Assembly: GCA_025345505.1 (NCBI GenBank)
Contig: JANVCC010000018.1
Location: 41,369,745-41,433,744 of the forward strand
DNA from: Todiramphus chloris collaris
Taxonomy: Eukaryota; Chordata; Aves; Coraciiformes; Alcedinidae
Direction of reading: 5' to 3'
Length of the DNA stretch: 64,000 bases
The notes below the pieces were generated by a model. It had not been told where the DNA came from. It searched no databases and saw nothing but the letters and a program-made list of their open reading frames with translations. The position numbers and the translations under genes were made by a program. Below are positions 1 through 12,423 of the stretch, one piece after another (within the stretch, counting starts at the first letter, position 1; each line of letters begins with the position of its first letter).

Positions 1-3000
1 AGGAAGCACCTTGTCTGTGGCAATCAGTGCAGCCAGCCTTATCAGTGTCCTGTCTCTGTGTCAGTACCTCCAGGATATGCACTTATCTTCCCTACTGTTG
101 AACTGGCAAACAGTTCAGCCTGGAACTGATCCCCTGGGTTTCTGAGCCCCTGGGCTGGGCTCCAGCGGATAAACGGGAGGAAAACCTGGACTTAGAGATG
201 CTGGGGACAGCAGCCACTTATAACGTCCCTTAACATGCACTGTCCCAGAAATCACTTTCATGAAGGAGCTTGAAGTATCTAACTTGAAATGTTTGCTCCC
301 ATGCTGTAACATGGGCAAGAACAGGCTGCACAGCCTGTTACTGAGCTGCAAAACGTTTTGGAAACAAACAGCAGAGGGAGTGAGGTGGTTAATTCAGTAA
401 ACCACATTCTCAGTAATACTCCTTAGAAAATGAGAGTTCTTGGCATTTTAAATACTTCAAATATTTTTTCTTCCTTTGGATGACTATTGAAACAGAGGTT
501 GAAGCCAGAGCTTGACAGGTCATCCAAAATGCAATCTCTTCCATAACCTGAGCTAGCTGCAAATTTCCTTGTTCTTGAGGAGCCACAGATTCAAACCTTA
601 TTTGAATAAAATATGTACGTATTTGTTCTCATGGAACTATTGTCCTTAAATCAAGAAATACTCCTCTAACCCTTTGTCATACTATTCCAACATATTTACA
701 GAAAACAAATATTTCTTATCTCAGCATGCATTGTGTTAGTTTAAAAAAATTAATTTCTTCTACTCACCTCTTATAGGTTGTCTAATCTAGTGGGAGATTG
801 GTCAGTCTTCTCTTGAATGCAGAGGTTCAATTTATCTCTCTTGAACATACTGGTCAGACAATATCATACACGCATAGTGGCTTTTCCCTTTTTTACAGTA
901 AATATACCTCCTGACACAATTTAGATTTTAATTGGCAATGTTCATGGTTGAATGACAGCACTCTCAGTTACTAATCTACATGTTTGGTCTACTCTTTATA
1001 CTCTTACTTTCCCTTGAGCGGTTTCCTGCACAAATGTTGTTATTAATACTGAAGTGCATCACCTCACACTCTGTAGTATAGCTTTTCATCTCAAATACTT
1101 CAAATGGGTTTTAAAGTTAACATATAAAGTGGTATGCACCACAGAGTCTGAGTCCTTTGTGTCTCAGAAGGACACTGGATGGGATTTTCAGCTCCCTAGG
1201 AAAACCCCTCATCATTAATGAGGGAATACATCCACAACGCCCCACTATTTCCCGAGGCCTCACCTCTGGGGCTGTGGCTTGGGTAGGTGAAGATATATGC
1301 TTGCAGACTTGAGTCAGGTACATAAACGCCAGAGAGGGGAAGGATATTAGAAATATTCAGATTGGCTTTTCCTTTCTTTACAAGCACAGAGCTAGGATTC
1401 AAGATCTTTCTGGAAACCAGATAATGTGAGCTAAGCTTTGTTGAGTATCATTTGCAGATAATCTTTATTTAACCCTATGTCCCCAAGACCAATTAAAGCA
1501 AAAAATACGATGTCCTGATACCTTCAGTAATCATTAAACATCACAGGAGGGAGAAGATGACAGGTTCAGGAACACCGCAGTACAAAAGCATTGCACAGTC
1601 CTGATAAGGAATAAAGGCTCACAAAATGGGGAAAAACAACTCTTATTTTATTTACCTAGTTTAGTGAATTAAAACTTTAGAAGACACTATTTTCACACTC
1701 AGCCTTAGGCTGAGGTTAGAAGGATGTCTAGAATTAGAACCACAGAGCACCATGTATTAGCTGCAGTTGAAATGAAGGGAAAAGGTTTTTTTGAGAAATA
1801 ATTGCACTCTGGCTATAAAACCAGGTTAGATTGGATAAAATTCCTACCACAAAGCAAGAATGTCTCTAGGCGATCCCATTTTTCCTAAGACCACTGACAC
1901 TACAGCACTGACACTACTACTTCCATCAAACTGGAAGAAAACTGTCCCTAAACATGATGGATTGTTGTTGTCAGGCAATTTTTTTCAGAAGGTCTTTATC
2001 CTCGATATTCATATGACATGAATATAAAAATTTGAAATATAATTTTAGTCTTTATTAACCTATGGTAAATGTTTCCCAGGGGATATTTTAATACTCTAGC
2101 ATAATTTATTAGAGAAAGATAAACTAAAATAAAATCAAGTTTAATCTGCTCTTCTATTTACTACACTTACTTTGGTTGGGATAATTTAATTACCTTTAAT
2201 TGCAGTTTAAGTGGCCATAATGATATAATTTTCAATATTCAATACATGATTTAGACTATTTGCAATAGAATTTTGAACATTAACACCAGCTGATTAATCT
2301 ATTTGAAAATCACCAACTGCTGAGCATATTACAGCATATGACAATTCATAAGATCTATCGTCCTCTTCATGAAGAATAAAACAGACATACAATTTTCATT
2401 TTTTTATTCAATGCTATTTTTCTTTTATAGGGAAAAGGAAAAAAAAAAAAGGAAAAAAGGAAATAAAATATGATATTTTGTGCTGTTAAAATATGCAGAA
2501 GGTAAGCAACAAATTATAATCTTAAGATTTACAAATGGGAACAATGGATAAGGGACCCAGTCTTGAGGGAAAATGAAAATTCAAGCAAAAATCCTCACCA
2601 CAGTTCATCTTATGTGGCATTTTTCAGCTGTAAGCCAGCCTGTCAAAAATAAACTTCTTCTATGTTTACTTTGACTTCAATGAAGCATTCACAGAGATCC
2701 TGCAGATCTTCTGATCTCTGGGTCATTGGAGTTTCTCCAGCTCCAACTTTGGAGACTGGGCCTCCTGATTCCACGGAGACCAAGCAGTGCTACTGAAGTG
2801 GTACATACCTCAAAATGTCTCCACTCTTAGGCAGCAATTCCAAAGTTGTGAGAGCACTATTCATCTCACAACCACTACAATTTAACAGCCTTCCCTATTA
2901 GCACATACTTTAAGTGGTAATTCTTAAGAAGGAGTTCACAAATCAGTGTCCTGAGGTGCTGGGGCTCAGAACTGTCCCATTCATTCCTGCTACAGGGGCA

Positions 3001-3286
3001 GAAACCTTCAGCAGGTTTCTGGGCTCTGGGCAATAGCAGCTACACCAGCAAAGTCAAGTCTGCTTCCAGCACTGGTCAGAGCCTTTGGTCATGCACGGCA
3101 CACTATATTTTGGAACTGGATGGTCTACCTGGCAACCAGAAACATCTACAGTAGATGATCTGAAGGATCAGCAGTAATGGTAGTTAGGATCATAAGATCC
3201 CTGGTAAAAGAAGTGGACTTGAATCCATAGAAAAAGCAACCTCTTGCCCTCTTCCCCCCCCCCCCCCCCCCCCCCCAAAACCACCC

Positions 3287-3324
<38 letters not shown>

Positions 3325-5959
3325 AGAAAACAACAGCAGGAGATCAGAGAAACAGCTACAGAGAGATTAAAATCTACAAGTAATTAGGAGAAAACTACAT
3401 TATTTTCACTTTAATCCTGACACAAACCCTTTCTATCCCTATTTTTCTACCAGTGCTTATTATACAATTTTTTAGAACATTTTGATACTAAAAAAAATGC
3501 TTTTAAAAATAAGCTTTAGAGATACTTTTTTTTTTTTTAACCTAGTACGTTTCTCCCAGCTTCCTAAGCAGATATCCCTTGAGCGATTAAAATTCCTAAC
3601 CCATCTTCCTCCCAAGTCATGGCATAGCTGCTCATATCACTTTGGCAGGGCCACAGCACATATTCTTCAGGACTGCAGCAGCTACAAGCCTCAGGAACAA
3701 CTTTCCTTACTTGATGGCCATCCGGTCCTATCTTTGTAGACTACTGCTCAGGGTTACACTCTTTATGGAAAGACCTCTCCAATACCATTCTAGTAAAATT
3801 TCATTATTCTCATAGAATTGTGGTTGAAAAAATTCTAATAAATCATAAAGTAGGAGTGTTTAGGGTGATACAGTCTTCTATATTTTATAGTGGTGGAAAA
3901 GGGTTTAATAAATATTTATAAACAAACGTGTGAGTTGAAATAGGGCACTAGAAAGAATAGTCTGACATTCTCATTTATTGCAAAGTCTTAAGAACACAAA
4001 TAAAAGGTACATTTTTTTTTCAGAATATTTTCATCAATGGAAGTTTGCTTGGTTCTGATGTAAGGAAGAATGGTTGTAGTTTACAACTGTTGGTTTCAAG
4101 CATCCCTTAACCCAGGTTAATTCCAATCCAGTCATCCTAAACCCATGGGATATCATTAACCCATCTCTGTTGTTTTTTTTTTTTTTTTTCAGGGATTAGT
4201 TAAACAAAACTAACCTCTCTTATTCCAATCAGGAAGTACTTGAATTCACAGCTGCAATGAAACTTTGTATTGAAGTTGACTTTTTGTAATATCCTCTAAG
4301 TGTTTATTTTTAGCTTATCTTGAACAGAAACAATCCTGAGTAGCATGTATATTTAATCTTACTTGGTGCTGCACCAAGTATGTTAATTAGGACCCTATCT
4401 TTCAGAATAATATTACATATTTTATGCAGCACTATTCCTCCTCTGCACAGACTCAAAAAAATGTGGGGTGCCAAAATGCCACTTCAGCAAAACTTCACAA
4501 ATAAAAAATGCATAGAAATATTGCAACAGAAAGCCAGTACACTGGAGTCCCAAGAATTAAAATATAAATGGTACCACTTCATTCTCACATTCCCAGAGCA
4601 CCAAAGCAGTGACTATGGTTTTTGGAATAAACCTAAAATCGTTCTAACTACAATTCATGCTCTAAATAAGAACAACTGGATCATTGTTATTGAGTCAAAG
4701 AAAAGTTTTGCAGCAGATATAGGCTGCAAAATAAAGTATATTAGAGCTTCAGTCTTCTTTGCTTTGCTAAATAAAGCAGCAACTAACATTATCCATAATA
4801 TCCAAAAAGTGTCCCTGTTTCAAAGTAAAAATGCACTTGAAACCAAAATCTTTGCCCACTAATTTCCTTACCACTACTTTCAAATTAAAATGCAGTGTGA
4901 GTAAAATATATCCCAGATTCGAGCACACTGAAATTAAGGGTGAAGCCTTAAAGGTGCATCAATGGATGCAGAGTCAAAAGACACAAACCATCATTTTCAA
5001 AATAATCTTAAAATTGACTGCTTTGCAGATCCATACCAGAAGCTTAAGTAGATTCTGATGAATTTGAGTGCTGTTTAAAATCAAATACAAGCATTCCTAG
5101 GTAAAGAAAGAGGTTTCCCTGAAACATTTTGTAACAGAGAGAAACCACTAGAGGGCAAAATGTCCATAGCTAAAAGCATAAGTGAGCCAGGCACCTTTAT
5201 ACGAAGGAGAAACGTAAAAGAAAGATAAAATCCCCCCCAAACAGTCTTGTTTTTTACTTTACACACTGACTCCTTCCTCCACCCCCCAATTCCCTCCCAT
5301 GCACCTGCAAATTAAGCAGAAGCTTGTAATCAGAGTATCAATTAATAAAACAATCATCGTCCCTTAACCTCTGAGACAAGACCATTATGCAATGCTACTC
5401 ATGAGGTCATATGTATGATTTGCCACCTTCTTGTTTGTACAATTAGCTACTTTCTGCTGACATTTAGATGTTCTCAGAACTAAAATTCTTGGCCTTGGAT
5501 ATCTTGTAAATAACAGAACCTTGAATTTGCTTAGGCCTGCAAATTTACCAAAAGTGGGGGAAAAAAAAGATGACTAGAAAAATACGGGAGTAACATCCTT
5601 CATTTATCACTAACTTTCATGGGGCTAGCTGTACTAGTAAATAAGCACTGCACTTTTTTGAAGATCCAGCTGTATAGCCAAGTTGCATTTATGAACTTTA
5701 CTGCTTTAGTAATACAGCCCTTCCCAGTTGTCTGCATGCTTATGCTCAAAAATCCTTCAAAGAGAAAGCATTCTCAATAACTTCCAAGTGACACATTAAA
5801 ATACAAGACTAAAATAATACAGGCACAGAGCTATTAAAGATATTGCAAGATTCAATTTTTAGGTGTCTTTCTCTACAGATGAATTGCAGCCACAAGTTGG
5901 GAAGCCAGGCATCCCCCAGAATACATGGGAAAAGTCTGATGCTGATAGGTAGAACCATT
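1..5959. other. Intergenic, no gene recognised
   Basis: AT-rich unique-looking DNA. It contains the poly-C tract near 3.3 kb and a run of 17 T at 4173-4189. The longest open frame (4380-4862, + strand, 160 codons) has no recognisable domain, a composition following the local AT bias, and no sign of a promoter or splice sites. It is treated as chance. A short frame near 2.66 kb reading FDFNEAF recalls the RT motif of CR1, but nothing around it supports a CR1 copy. Confidence 0.6.
3254..3322. repeat. Interrupted poly-C tract
   Basis: A run of 23 C (3254-3276) is separated by AAAACCACCCA from a second run of 35 C (3288-3322). The complementary strand is a G-run of the kind that can form G-quadruplexes. 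Such long pure runs are unstable and often mis-sized in assemblies, so exact lengths are uncertain. Confidence 0.97.
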
Positions 5960-6635
5960 CACCAGCACCTGCTGGGGGCTGCCTGCCTCCAAACCAGCTT
6001 TGCAGAAAAGGACCTGCAGGTCCTGGTGGAGTTAGCAATGTGCCCTTGCAGAGGAGGTAAATGGTATACTGGACTGCAGTAGGCAAAATATTGCCAGTAG
6101 GTCATGGGAGATGAGTATTCTGTTCTCCTCAGCACTGGTAATGTCACACCTGCAGTACTGTGCATCCAGTTTTGGCCTACCTAGTACAAAAGAGATGGAT
6201 ACAATCTGTCTGGATTGAGTCCACTGAAGGTCCAGTAAGACTGGAGCATCTCTTGTATGAGGAAAGGCTGAGAGACCTGTTCAGCCTGGAGAAGGGAAAG
6301 TTCAGAGGGATCTCATCAATGTATATAAACATCTGGAGGGAGAGCACAAAGAAGATATAACAGGCTCTTTTCAGTGGTGCCCAGTGATAGGACCAGATAA
6401 TGGGCACAAACTGAAACATGGGAGGTTCCCCCTGAGCATTAGGAAACACTGTCTTACTGGAATGATAGCTAAGCAGTGGCACAGGTTGTCCAGAGAGGTG
6501 TGGAATGTCCATCCTTGGTGATATTCAACAGCCATCTGGACATGGTCTCAGGTAACCAGGTCTAGGTGTACCTGCTTGAACAGAGAGGTTGGACAAGATG
6601 ACCTCCTTTCCAGTCTCAACTAATCTGTGATTCTA
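5960..6635 (+). mobile_element. CR1 LINE, 5'-truncated copy with 3' end
   Basis: This is a fragment of the non-LTR retrotransposon CR1, sense on +. It opens in the C-terminal part of the reverse-transcriptase ORF (GACCTGCAGGTCCTGGTGGA). It passes through the usual CR1 segments corresponding to YEERLRDLFSLEKG and the 'cacaggttgtccagagaggt' block. It ends with the CR1 3' UTR (TTGGACAAGATGACCTCC ... CTGTGATTCTA). The frame is broken by stops and indels, so it is a dead copy. Truncation at the 5' end is normal for CR1 insertion. No target-site duplication was found. Confidence 0.9.
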
Positions 6636-6914
6636 GGAGCAACAAACATTAAGAGGCACAGATGCTTACAATGACTGTGTTCTTAAGTGACCAGCTATAA
6701 ATGACCTTGGGTTGTGGAGCTGCATAACCTTGTTTTTAAGAGATCTAGAAGGTTGCGCTACAATGTACAAAAGATGAGGTGGAGACTAAGTGTAATGAAT
6801 AGCTTCATAACTACATCGCTTTCTTTAGTTTTTAACAGAGCATGATATTGACCTTGCAGATAACAGTAAGGCAAATAAAAATACTGGAATAAGTGAAAGT
6901 AGATCTCAAGGAAC

Positions 6915-7000
6915 ATTCACAAATCAGGTGAACTCCATCCCAAGATTGTGAAAGAACTGAAAAATGAAGCTGCAGGACAGATAGTATGTATTTTAAAATA
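6915..7000 (+). mobile_element. Decayed ancient CR1 fragment
   Basis: The segment around CTCCATCCCAAGATTGTGAAAG and the following GAACTGAAAAATGAAGC matches the conserved CR1 stretch encoding 'G(L)HP(R)VLKELK(E)E', just upstream of the RT core. Divergence is high, as in CR1 copies of early amniote or reptile age. It is the same orientation as the fragment at 7.8-8.1 kb, and the two may be one old element. The 770 bp between them gave no clear match. Confidence 0.4.
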
Positions 7001-7774
7001 GCTTCAATAAGGGGAGAGAAGAAAATGCAAAACCAGCAAAATATGTTACTTGTATTCGAGAGAAAAGAATAGCCCAATAAAAATAGACCTCTTCAGTAGA
7101 CCCAAATAACATGCAAGGCTTTTGGACACATTTTCATCTATCTATAGACTCAATTTTATTTGTTACAAAAAGTAAATATGCAACATGAGTTTTTAAAAAA
7201 TGAAATAATTTCCCAAGGTAGGGTAATGAAGTAAGACCTCAACCATTCGGGCTCTAACACTCTGACATATTGGAATCTAGTAGTTTAGCTAAAGAAGATA
7301 AATAGAAGTCTAATCTGAGCAAGGTATTGGCCTAACAGGAGACAAGATCAGACATGATTAAAAAGGAAACTCCTGTCCTAGGGTGATTGATTTTGGAAGA
7401 AAAATTTTGCTTTGGGTCAGATCTCTTTACGAATTTCCATTGCTAGAAAAGGAGCTCTCATCACAAAGATAGAAGATACCATTAACAAAACACAGGGGTG
7501 AATGACCTGAAGAACCATGTTAGTGGGTATTCAGCAATGCTAAATGCATGTCTGTGTACTACTAACTGAAACTATTGAAATTAAAACATGTTAATTTCAA
7601 ATTTATTCCTATAACATGAAAGCAGAAGGATCTGATTGCATTTGCTGATCATAGGCTAATGAAAGTTATATTAATATGATACCATTATCTAAAATGCAAA
7701 GGCAATTCTGGCATATTATCATCAACAATATAGTGACTGTCAAACTGAAGACATTAAATAAAAGGAATATAATT

Positions 7775-8065
7775 AGGAAAGAGCTACTAAGATTTTAAGG
7801 ACAATGAAAAGTCTTATAAGACAGTGGACTAAGGGAGCTCTGTGTTTTTAAAACTAACAAAATGAAGGCTGAGGTACAATTTAATTCTTGTTTCTAAAAT
7901 ATTTCAGGGAGATAAACACTAAAGAGGAAGAAGAATGACTTCAACTAAGAAACAATGTCAGCACAAATACAGCTATGAGTAAACTGTTACAGGGAAGGCA
8001 GCAGTAGCCCTCAAGCAGCTTTCCAGTGGTCAGGAAGGGCATGGGAAGTGCAAAAAAAAAAACCC
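7775..8065 (+). mobile_element. Decayed ancient CR1 fragment (3' part of ORF2)
   Basis: This matches the old amniote CR1 type in order: a 'ggacaatg.aaag.cttataag' block, then 'aa.aacgaaggctgag', then CAGGGAGATAAACACTAAAG, then GAGGAAGAAGAATGACTTCA. The match continues, weakly, to about the region encoding the amphipathic C terminus. There are many indels and stops, so it is non-functional. Confidence 0.55.
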
Positions 8066-8758
8066 ATACTATTGAGATGGGCTTTGATATTCTTATGAAA
8101 ATAGAATCCAGTTCTCTGCTATTGCAGGCACCATCCACAGAGATCCACAAAGTGCCTTCCAGTCCTGGTCTTCCATTGTGGGCATGGTCTGAGATCTCAT
8201 AAACAGAAGAATAAAGAAATTGTACTCATAGATGTTGCCTGCCACCTAGGCGTATATATACAAGCTTTGAACAGTTTGACAGACTGGGGGAGCACTTGAA
8301 CAGTTAGGCAATACCTGTATCAGTACACTATGGAAATTGAGACATTTTATTAAGTTAACAATGGAGAGATCTGAGGATCTCAACTGATGCATAAATTTCA
8401 GTCACTGGCCCATCAGGGGTTCTAGCCCACAGTGAACTATGCATATGCACAATAAACTACGTGGCACTATACAGCTCCATCACGATAAATCATTTAAATT
8501 GCTTTTCTGTTCCACTAGCCAAGCTAACTAGGGCTCCCTAGATTGAAGTCTGCACTGTACACATACCAAAAATATCTTGCTTGTAATGAGAAAGAAATCT
8601 GCAGCAGTATTCAGCTATAGGAATTTTTTAATATTATTATAAAGTAGTACACATGAAAAGTCACATCTCTTCTTTCTCAGAATGAACTTTCCAAAAAAGT
8701 AGCTCCTTGATAAGGGATAAACAAACAAAACAACACACCACCACAAAAAAAAACCTTC

Positions 8759-8808
8759 AAACCAAACCAAACAAACAAACAAACAAACAAACAAACCAAC
8801 CCAACCCA
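8759..8808. repeat. (AAAC)n microsatellite
   Basis: Six to seven uninterrupted AAAC units occur near 8768-8796, flanked by imperfect CCAAA and CCAACC units. It lies in a longer A- and C-rich stretch that starts near 8718. This is a simple repeat with no coding content. Confidence 0.95.
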
Positions 8809-9349
8809 CTGGGGACATTGTGGGCTTAGAAAACTTTGAACTAGTAGTAGGAAAAAAGGAAAGAAAAGTCAGTCAGACACATCTACTGTACCAAGTGAAT
8901 TAGTACCCCTATCCTATTCTTACACTATGCTTATCACTTTAGTAATGAGGATTAGGGGACAAGAAGAACTACATCTTTGAGTAAGGGCATAAAAATATAT
9001 GACTATAAATGAAAACACCTTTTTGAAGACAATCAAAATATTCCATGATAATAATAGAACTAAGTAACTTCTACCTAGGTTTTTGAAATAGGAAACAAAC
9101 GAGAATCGAGAAAAATCAAAAAGAAGCATTAACTATGCAAGTGACAGATGTAGACAATCCTTAGCAAGTGGAACAAAAAAAACCTAAAATATTATAGAAA
9201 TTATTTTAAATGAAATTCCTAGATTGATATTATCACATCAGTAGAACTATAAAAGAAACCAAAGGAGGTGAATTGGGGAAAAAACCAACAACCACACAAG
9301 TCAAAATAATAGTTCTTCATTACTAGGACATAGAAGGGCATATTAAAAG

Positions 9350-9389
9350 ATAATAGGAGTGAAGTGATGATAGGAGTGGTGAAGTGATG
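9350..9389. repeat. Two-copy 20-bp tandem repeat
   Basis: GATAATAGGAGTGAAGTGAT (9350-9369) is followed directly by GATAGGAGTGGTGAAGTGAT (9370-9389). The units differ only by small indels and are likely a slippage duplication. Confidence 0.8.
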
Positions 9390-12339
9390 GAGCATCTGTG
9401 ATAAGGAAAAGATTTAATTTGATGAATGAAATGAATCCATATTCAATTTAGTTAATCTAGTCAATGAACTCAATATAGATTAACAAAAGCATCAACAAAA
9501 TCTCTTGCATTTATTATATTTTTTATGAAAGCTGAAGTTACATGTAACTTCATGCATCAGCCTGATAGATAAAATGTCATACAGAACCATTTAAATCAAT
9601 CTAGTCAGTTATATGCTACAAACAAAGTCTCTTCCGATTAATCTACATTTTGGAGCTGTATTTGTTTTATTTTATCAGTAGGGCAAAGAAAGACATTGCA
9701 CGATGAGTATTAAATAAATAGCATGTAATGAGTCGTCACTTTACATTGGATCTGAAAATTAATATTGCCACAGTGAAAAAAAATGAAAGTGCTTTATAAG
9801 ACCTGTGCCTGGTGAGCGAGGGAAGAAGGAAACTTTATCCTGAACAAAAGCTAGCAATGGCTTTAATCTGAAATACCAAATTTATGGTTTGCGGAATAAC
9901 TGCGTCCAACACTGAGTCTGGACTCTCTCTCTTCTGTGCCAGAAAAGTCTCACTTTCACTTTCAGACAATAGAAACAAAAATTAAGACTGATGACTCTTT
10001 CCTACTGCTTTCTTCTCCTCAGGCTAACTTTGGTGTCTGTGTAAAGGTTTTCTTTTCTGGAAAGAAACAGGTGAATGCTATTGTGCACTCCCACATAAAT
10101 CCTTCTTTTGAGGAGGAGGAGATTTTGAATTATGTCTAACTGCCATCCTTATAAAGCAAAACAAAATTATGATGGTCATCTATGATTACAAATATTCATG
10201 TTACAGGGCTTAGAAGATAATGTCTCATTAGGAAAGCTGCTATAACACGTCATTTGTTGTAATGGAAAGTAAAATGTTTCAGCAAGTAGGCTAAGAAAAT
10301 TTATAGGTTTTTTTTTTTTTAATACAATGTTATTTTTACATACTCAATATTTTACAAAAATAAGAACTTTTATTTATTCCATATCATTTATCCAGGTACT
10401 CATGGTAAAGATTTTAGGAATACAATATTCAGAAAATTGTTCATGAGGGTTTTGTGGTTGCTTTTTCTTTTCTAACAAAGCCTTCACTAAGTCACTGTTC
10501 CTTAATTTTTAAGGAGACAAGTCACACAGTAGAGCTGTCTCCAGACACACTGAAAACAAATTTGTAATTATCTTTTACATGGGTCTTATTCCTTCCAAGA
10601 TCCTTGATATAGAGAAGTCAAACCACGAATGATCTTCACAATATCTGGATGGCAGATTTGAAGTCATTCTTTTAAAATCAGTAATCCTAATGAAGTAGGA
10701 TACTTTTGTAATGCCCTGGTAACAATATTAAATTTCATCACTGTCATAATTCAACAAAGTACTACATCCCTGAGGAAAAAAAAATAATTTAGAAATCCCC
10801 ACTTCTTAATTTCTGTTATTCCTTAATAGTTTCAACAGCTTCAGCTGCTTCCTTTTGCTCATACCTTGTCTATTTTCCCCACTCCTCCACCTCTATTACT
10901 AATAAGTAGTGCCTTTATAGAATTATTTTCCACGCCTCTCATTGATCTTATTTGTTTTATCTGAAGTTTCCACAGTTTCATTGTTTGTCAAGTTTCCACT
11001 AGCCAATGGAGCCAACTAGTCTGATATAAGGCAGGCCCAGGCAGGCTACCTTTGCATTATTGAATCATAAAACTCCGCAAGAAGTAAGTGAAAAAAAAAA
11101 ACATTTATTACAGTAATATCTTTTGAAAGTTATAGAAAAAAATTGAACTTTTTTTGTTTGGGTTTTTTTTTAATTAAAATTAAGGGCTGTTAAATCAGAT
11201 AGGATTATTTTTTATTACAATTGGATGACTATATAAGGTTAATATATATATATTACTTTAAATCAAAAATGTTTTTAAAAGCCTGAAATGATAGATTTAA
11301 CAGCAAACATTATTATTGTTTAAAAACTAATTGGATACTTTGTCCTTTCCTATTTTTTCTGCACAACTTTTCTCCTTTCCCATCTCTTTCAATGACCCAA
11401 AAGCTAGTGTAGATGGGTGGGTCCAAAAAAGCTGTGCTTGTGTCATGCCGCTGTGCACATAAAATCAGTGCTTTGCTACAAGCAGCAGCAGAAGAGTCAA
11501 AGTTAGCTGGGAGGCAGGCTTTAGACCCTGAGCAGATTTAAAACTTAATTTCATAGAGTTTTAGTTGGAATTTCTATAGCAGGCCTGGGAGTAACTGAGA
11601 CTCCTTGCTCTTCAATCTGAATGTTAAAACGGTGCAGCAAGAATGCGTTATCAGCTAAGCAGCTGAAATGGACCAGAGGAGCATAAAATAAAAGCTAGAA
11701 AGAAGGGTCTAATTCTGTCAAGACAATCCCTGTGGTCAGAGGAATTACTCATGAGGGACAGTGGTAATCCATTCAGTAAATTTAAGTTTCACTGAATGAT
11801 CAGCTAGAGCATATGCCTCTTTCTTAACTTAATGATCTAGCTCTGTGTAAGAAACCTTGCTTAAGTTTAAAGAAACTTCTTTTTCTTTTTAGGCTTCTCT
11901 CCATCTCACTCGTTGAATTCTAGCTGAAGGTCTATTTAAGTATTTTGGACTGGGGGTGGGTTACCTAATGCACCGTTTCAGATGCTTCTGGATTCCACTG
12001 TGATCCATCATCACCTGTAAAGCGGAAACAAGAGCCTAATAGACTTCCCCTTCCCAGAAACCTTCATGAATTCATGCTGTGGTGCATTACTAGAGAAGTC
12101 TGGAGAAAAAGATACTAATTAATTCTCCAGGGACAGTATATAGGAAATACTTTTACTTCCTTGCATAAACAGATAAGCATTAACAATTTCAGTCTCCAAA
12201 TCTAGCTGTCTCCATTTCTATCAGAACTAAACTGTAATCCTTCAGAAACACTAGAGACAGATGAGAAAAAGAAAAAAAGAAAAAAAAAAAAGTCTTCAGA
12301 CATGTTTTGAGATCATCTTGTTTAAATAATTTCCAGTAA

Positions 12340-12423
12340 CATAGATCAGTGCTCTTGGCAGGAGTCAAACCAAACAACCTTTAGAGGTTCTTTCCAATTC
12401 AAATTACTTCATGATTCTGTAAT
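12340..12423 (+). mobile_element. CR1 LINE 3'-end remnant
   Basis: Only the terminal 80 or so bases of a CR1 3' UTR are recognisable: a degenerate 'ggggttggactagatgacc' block, then TTAGAGGTTCTTTCCAATTC, ending in TCATGATTCTGTAA. It is more diverged than the copies at 22.5 and 28.7 kb. The upstream A-rich stretch at 12265-12292 is not part of it. Confidence 0.7.

Larger units (their letters stand above)
8066..12339. other. Intergenic, no gene recognised
   Basis: AT-rich DNA with an AAAC microsatellite (8759-8808), a two-copy 20-bp tandem repeat (9350-9389) and several A or T runs. Open frames up to 69 codons occur and none resembles a known protein. The stretch 9.70-9.93 kb is somewhat richer in mixed sequence, but I cannot assign it. 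Confidence 0.6.

Noticed and set aside
2640..2720. Short FDFNEAF-like stretch considered as a CR1 reverse-transcriptase remnant
   Set aside because: Flanking sequence does not follow CR1 order on either side; a seven-residue resemblance is not enough.
4380..4862. 160-codon plus-strand open frame
   Set aside because: No recognisable domain, Lys/Ile/Asn-rich composition following local AT bias, no splice or promoter context. One such frame is plausible by chance in six frames over 64 kb.
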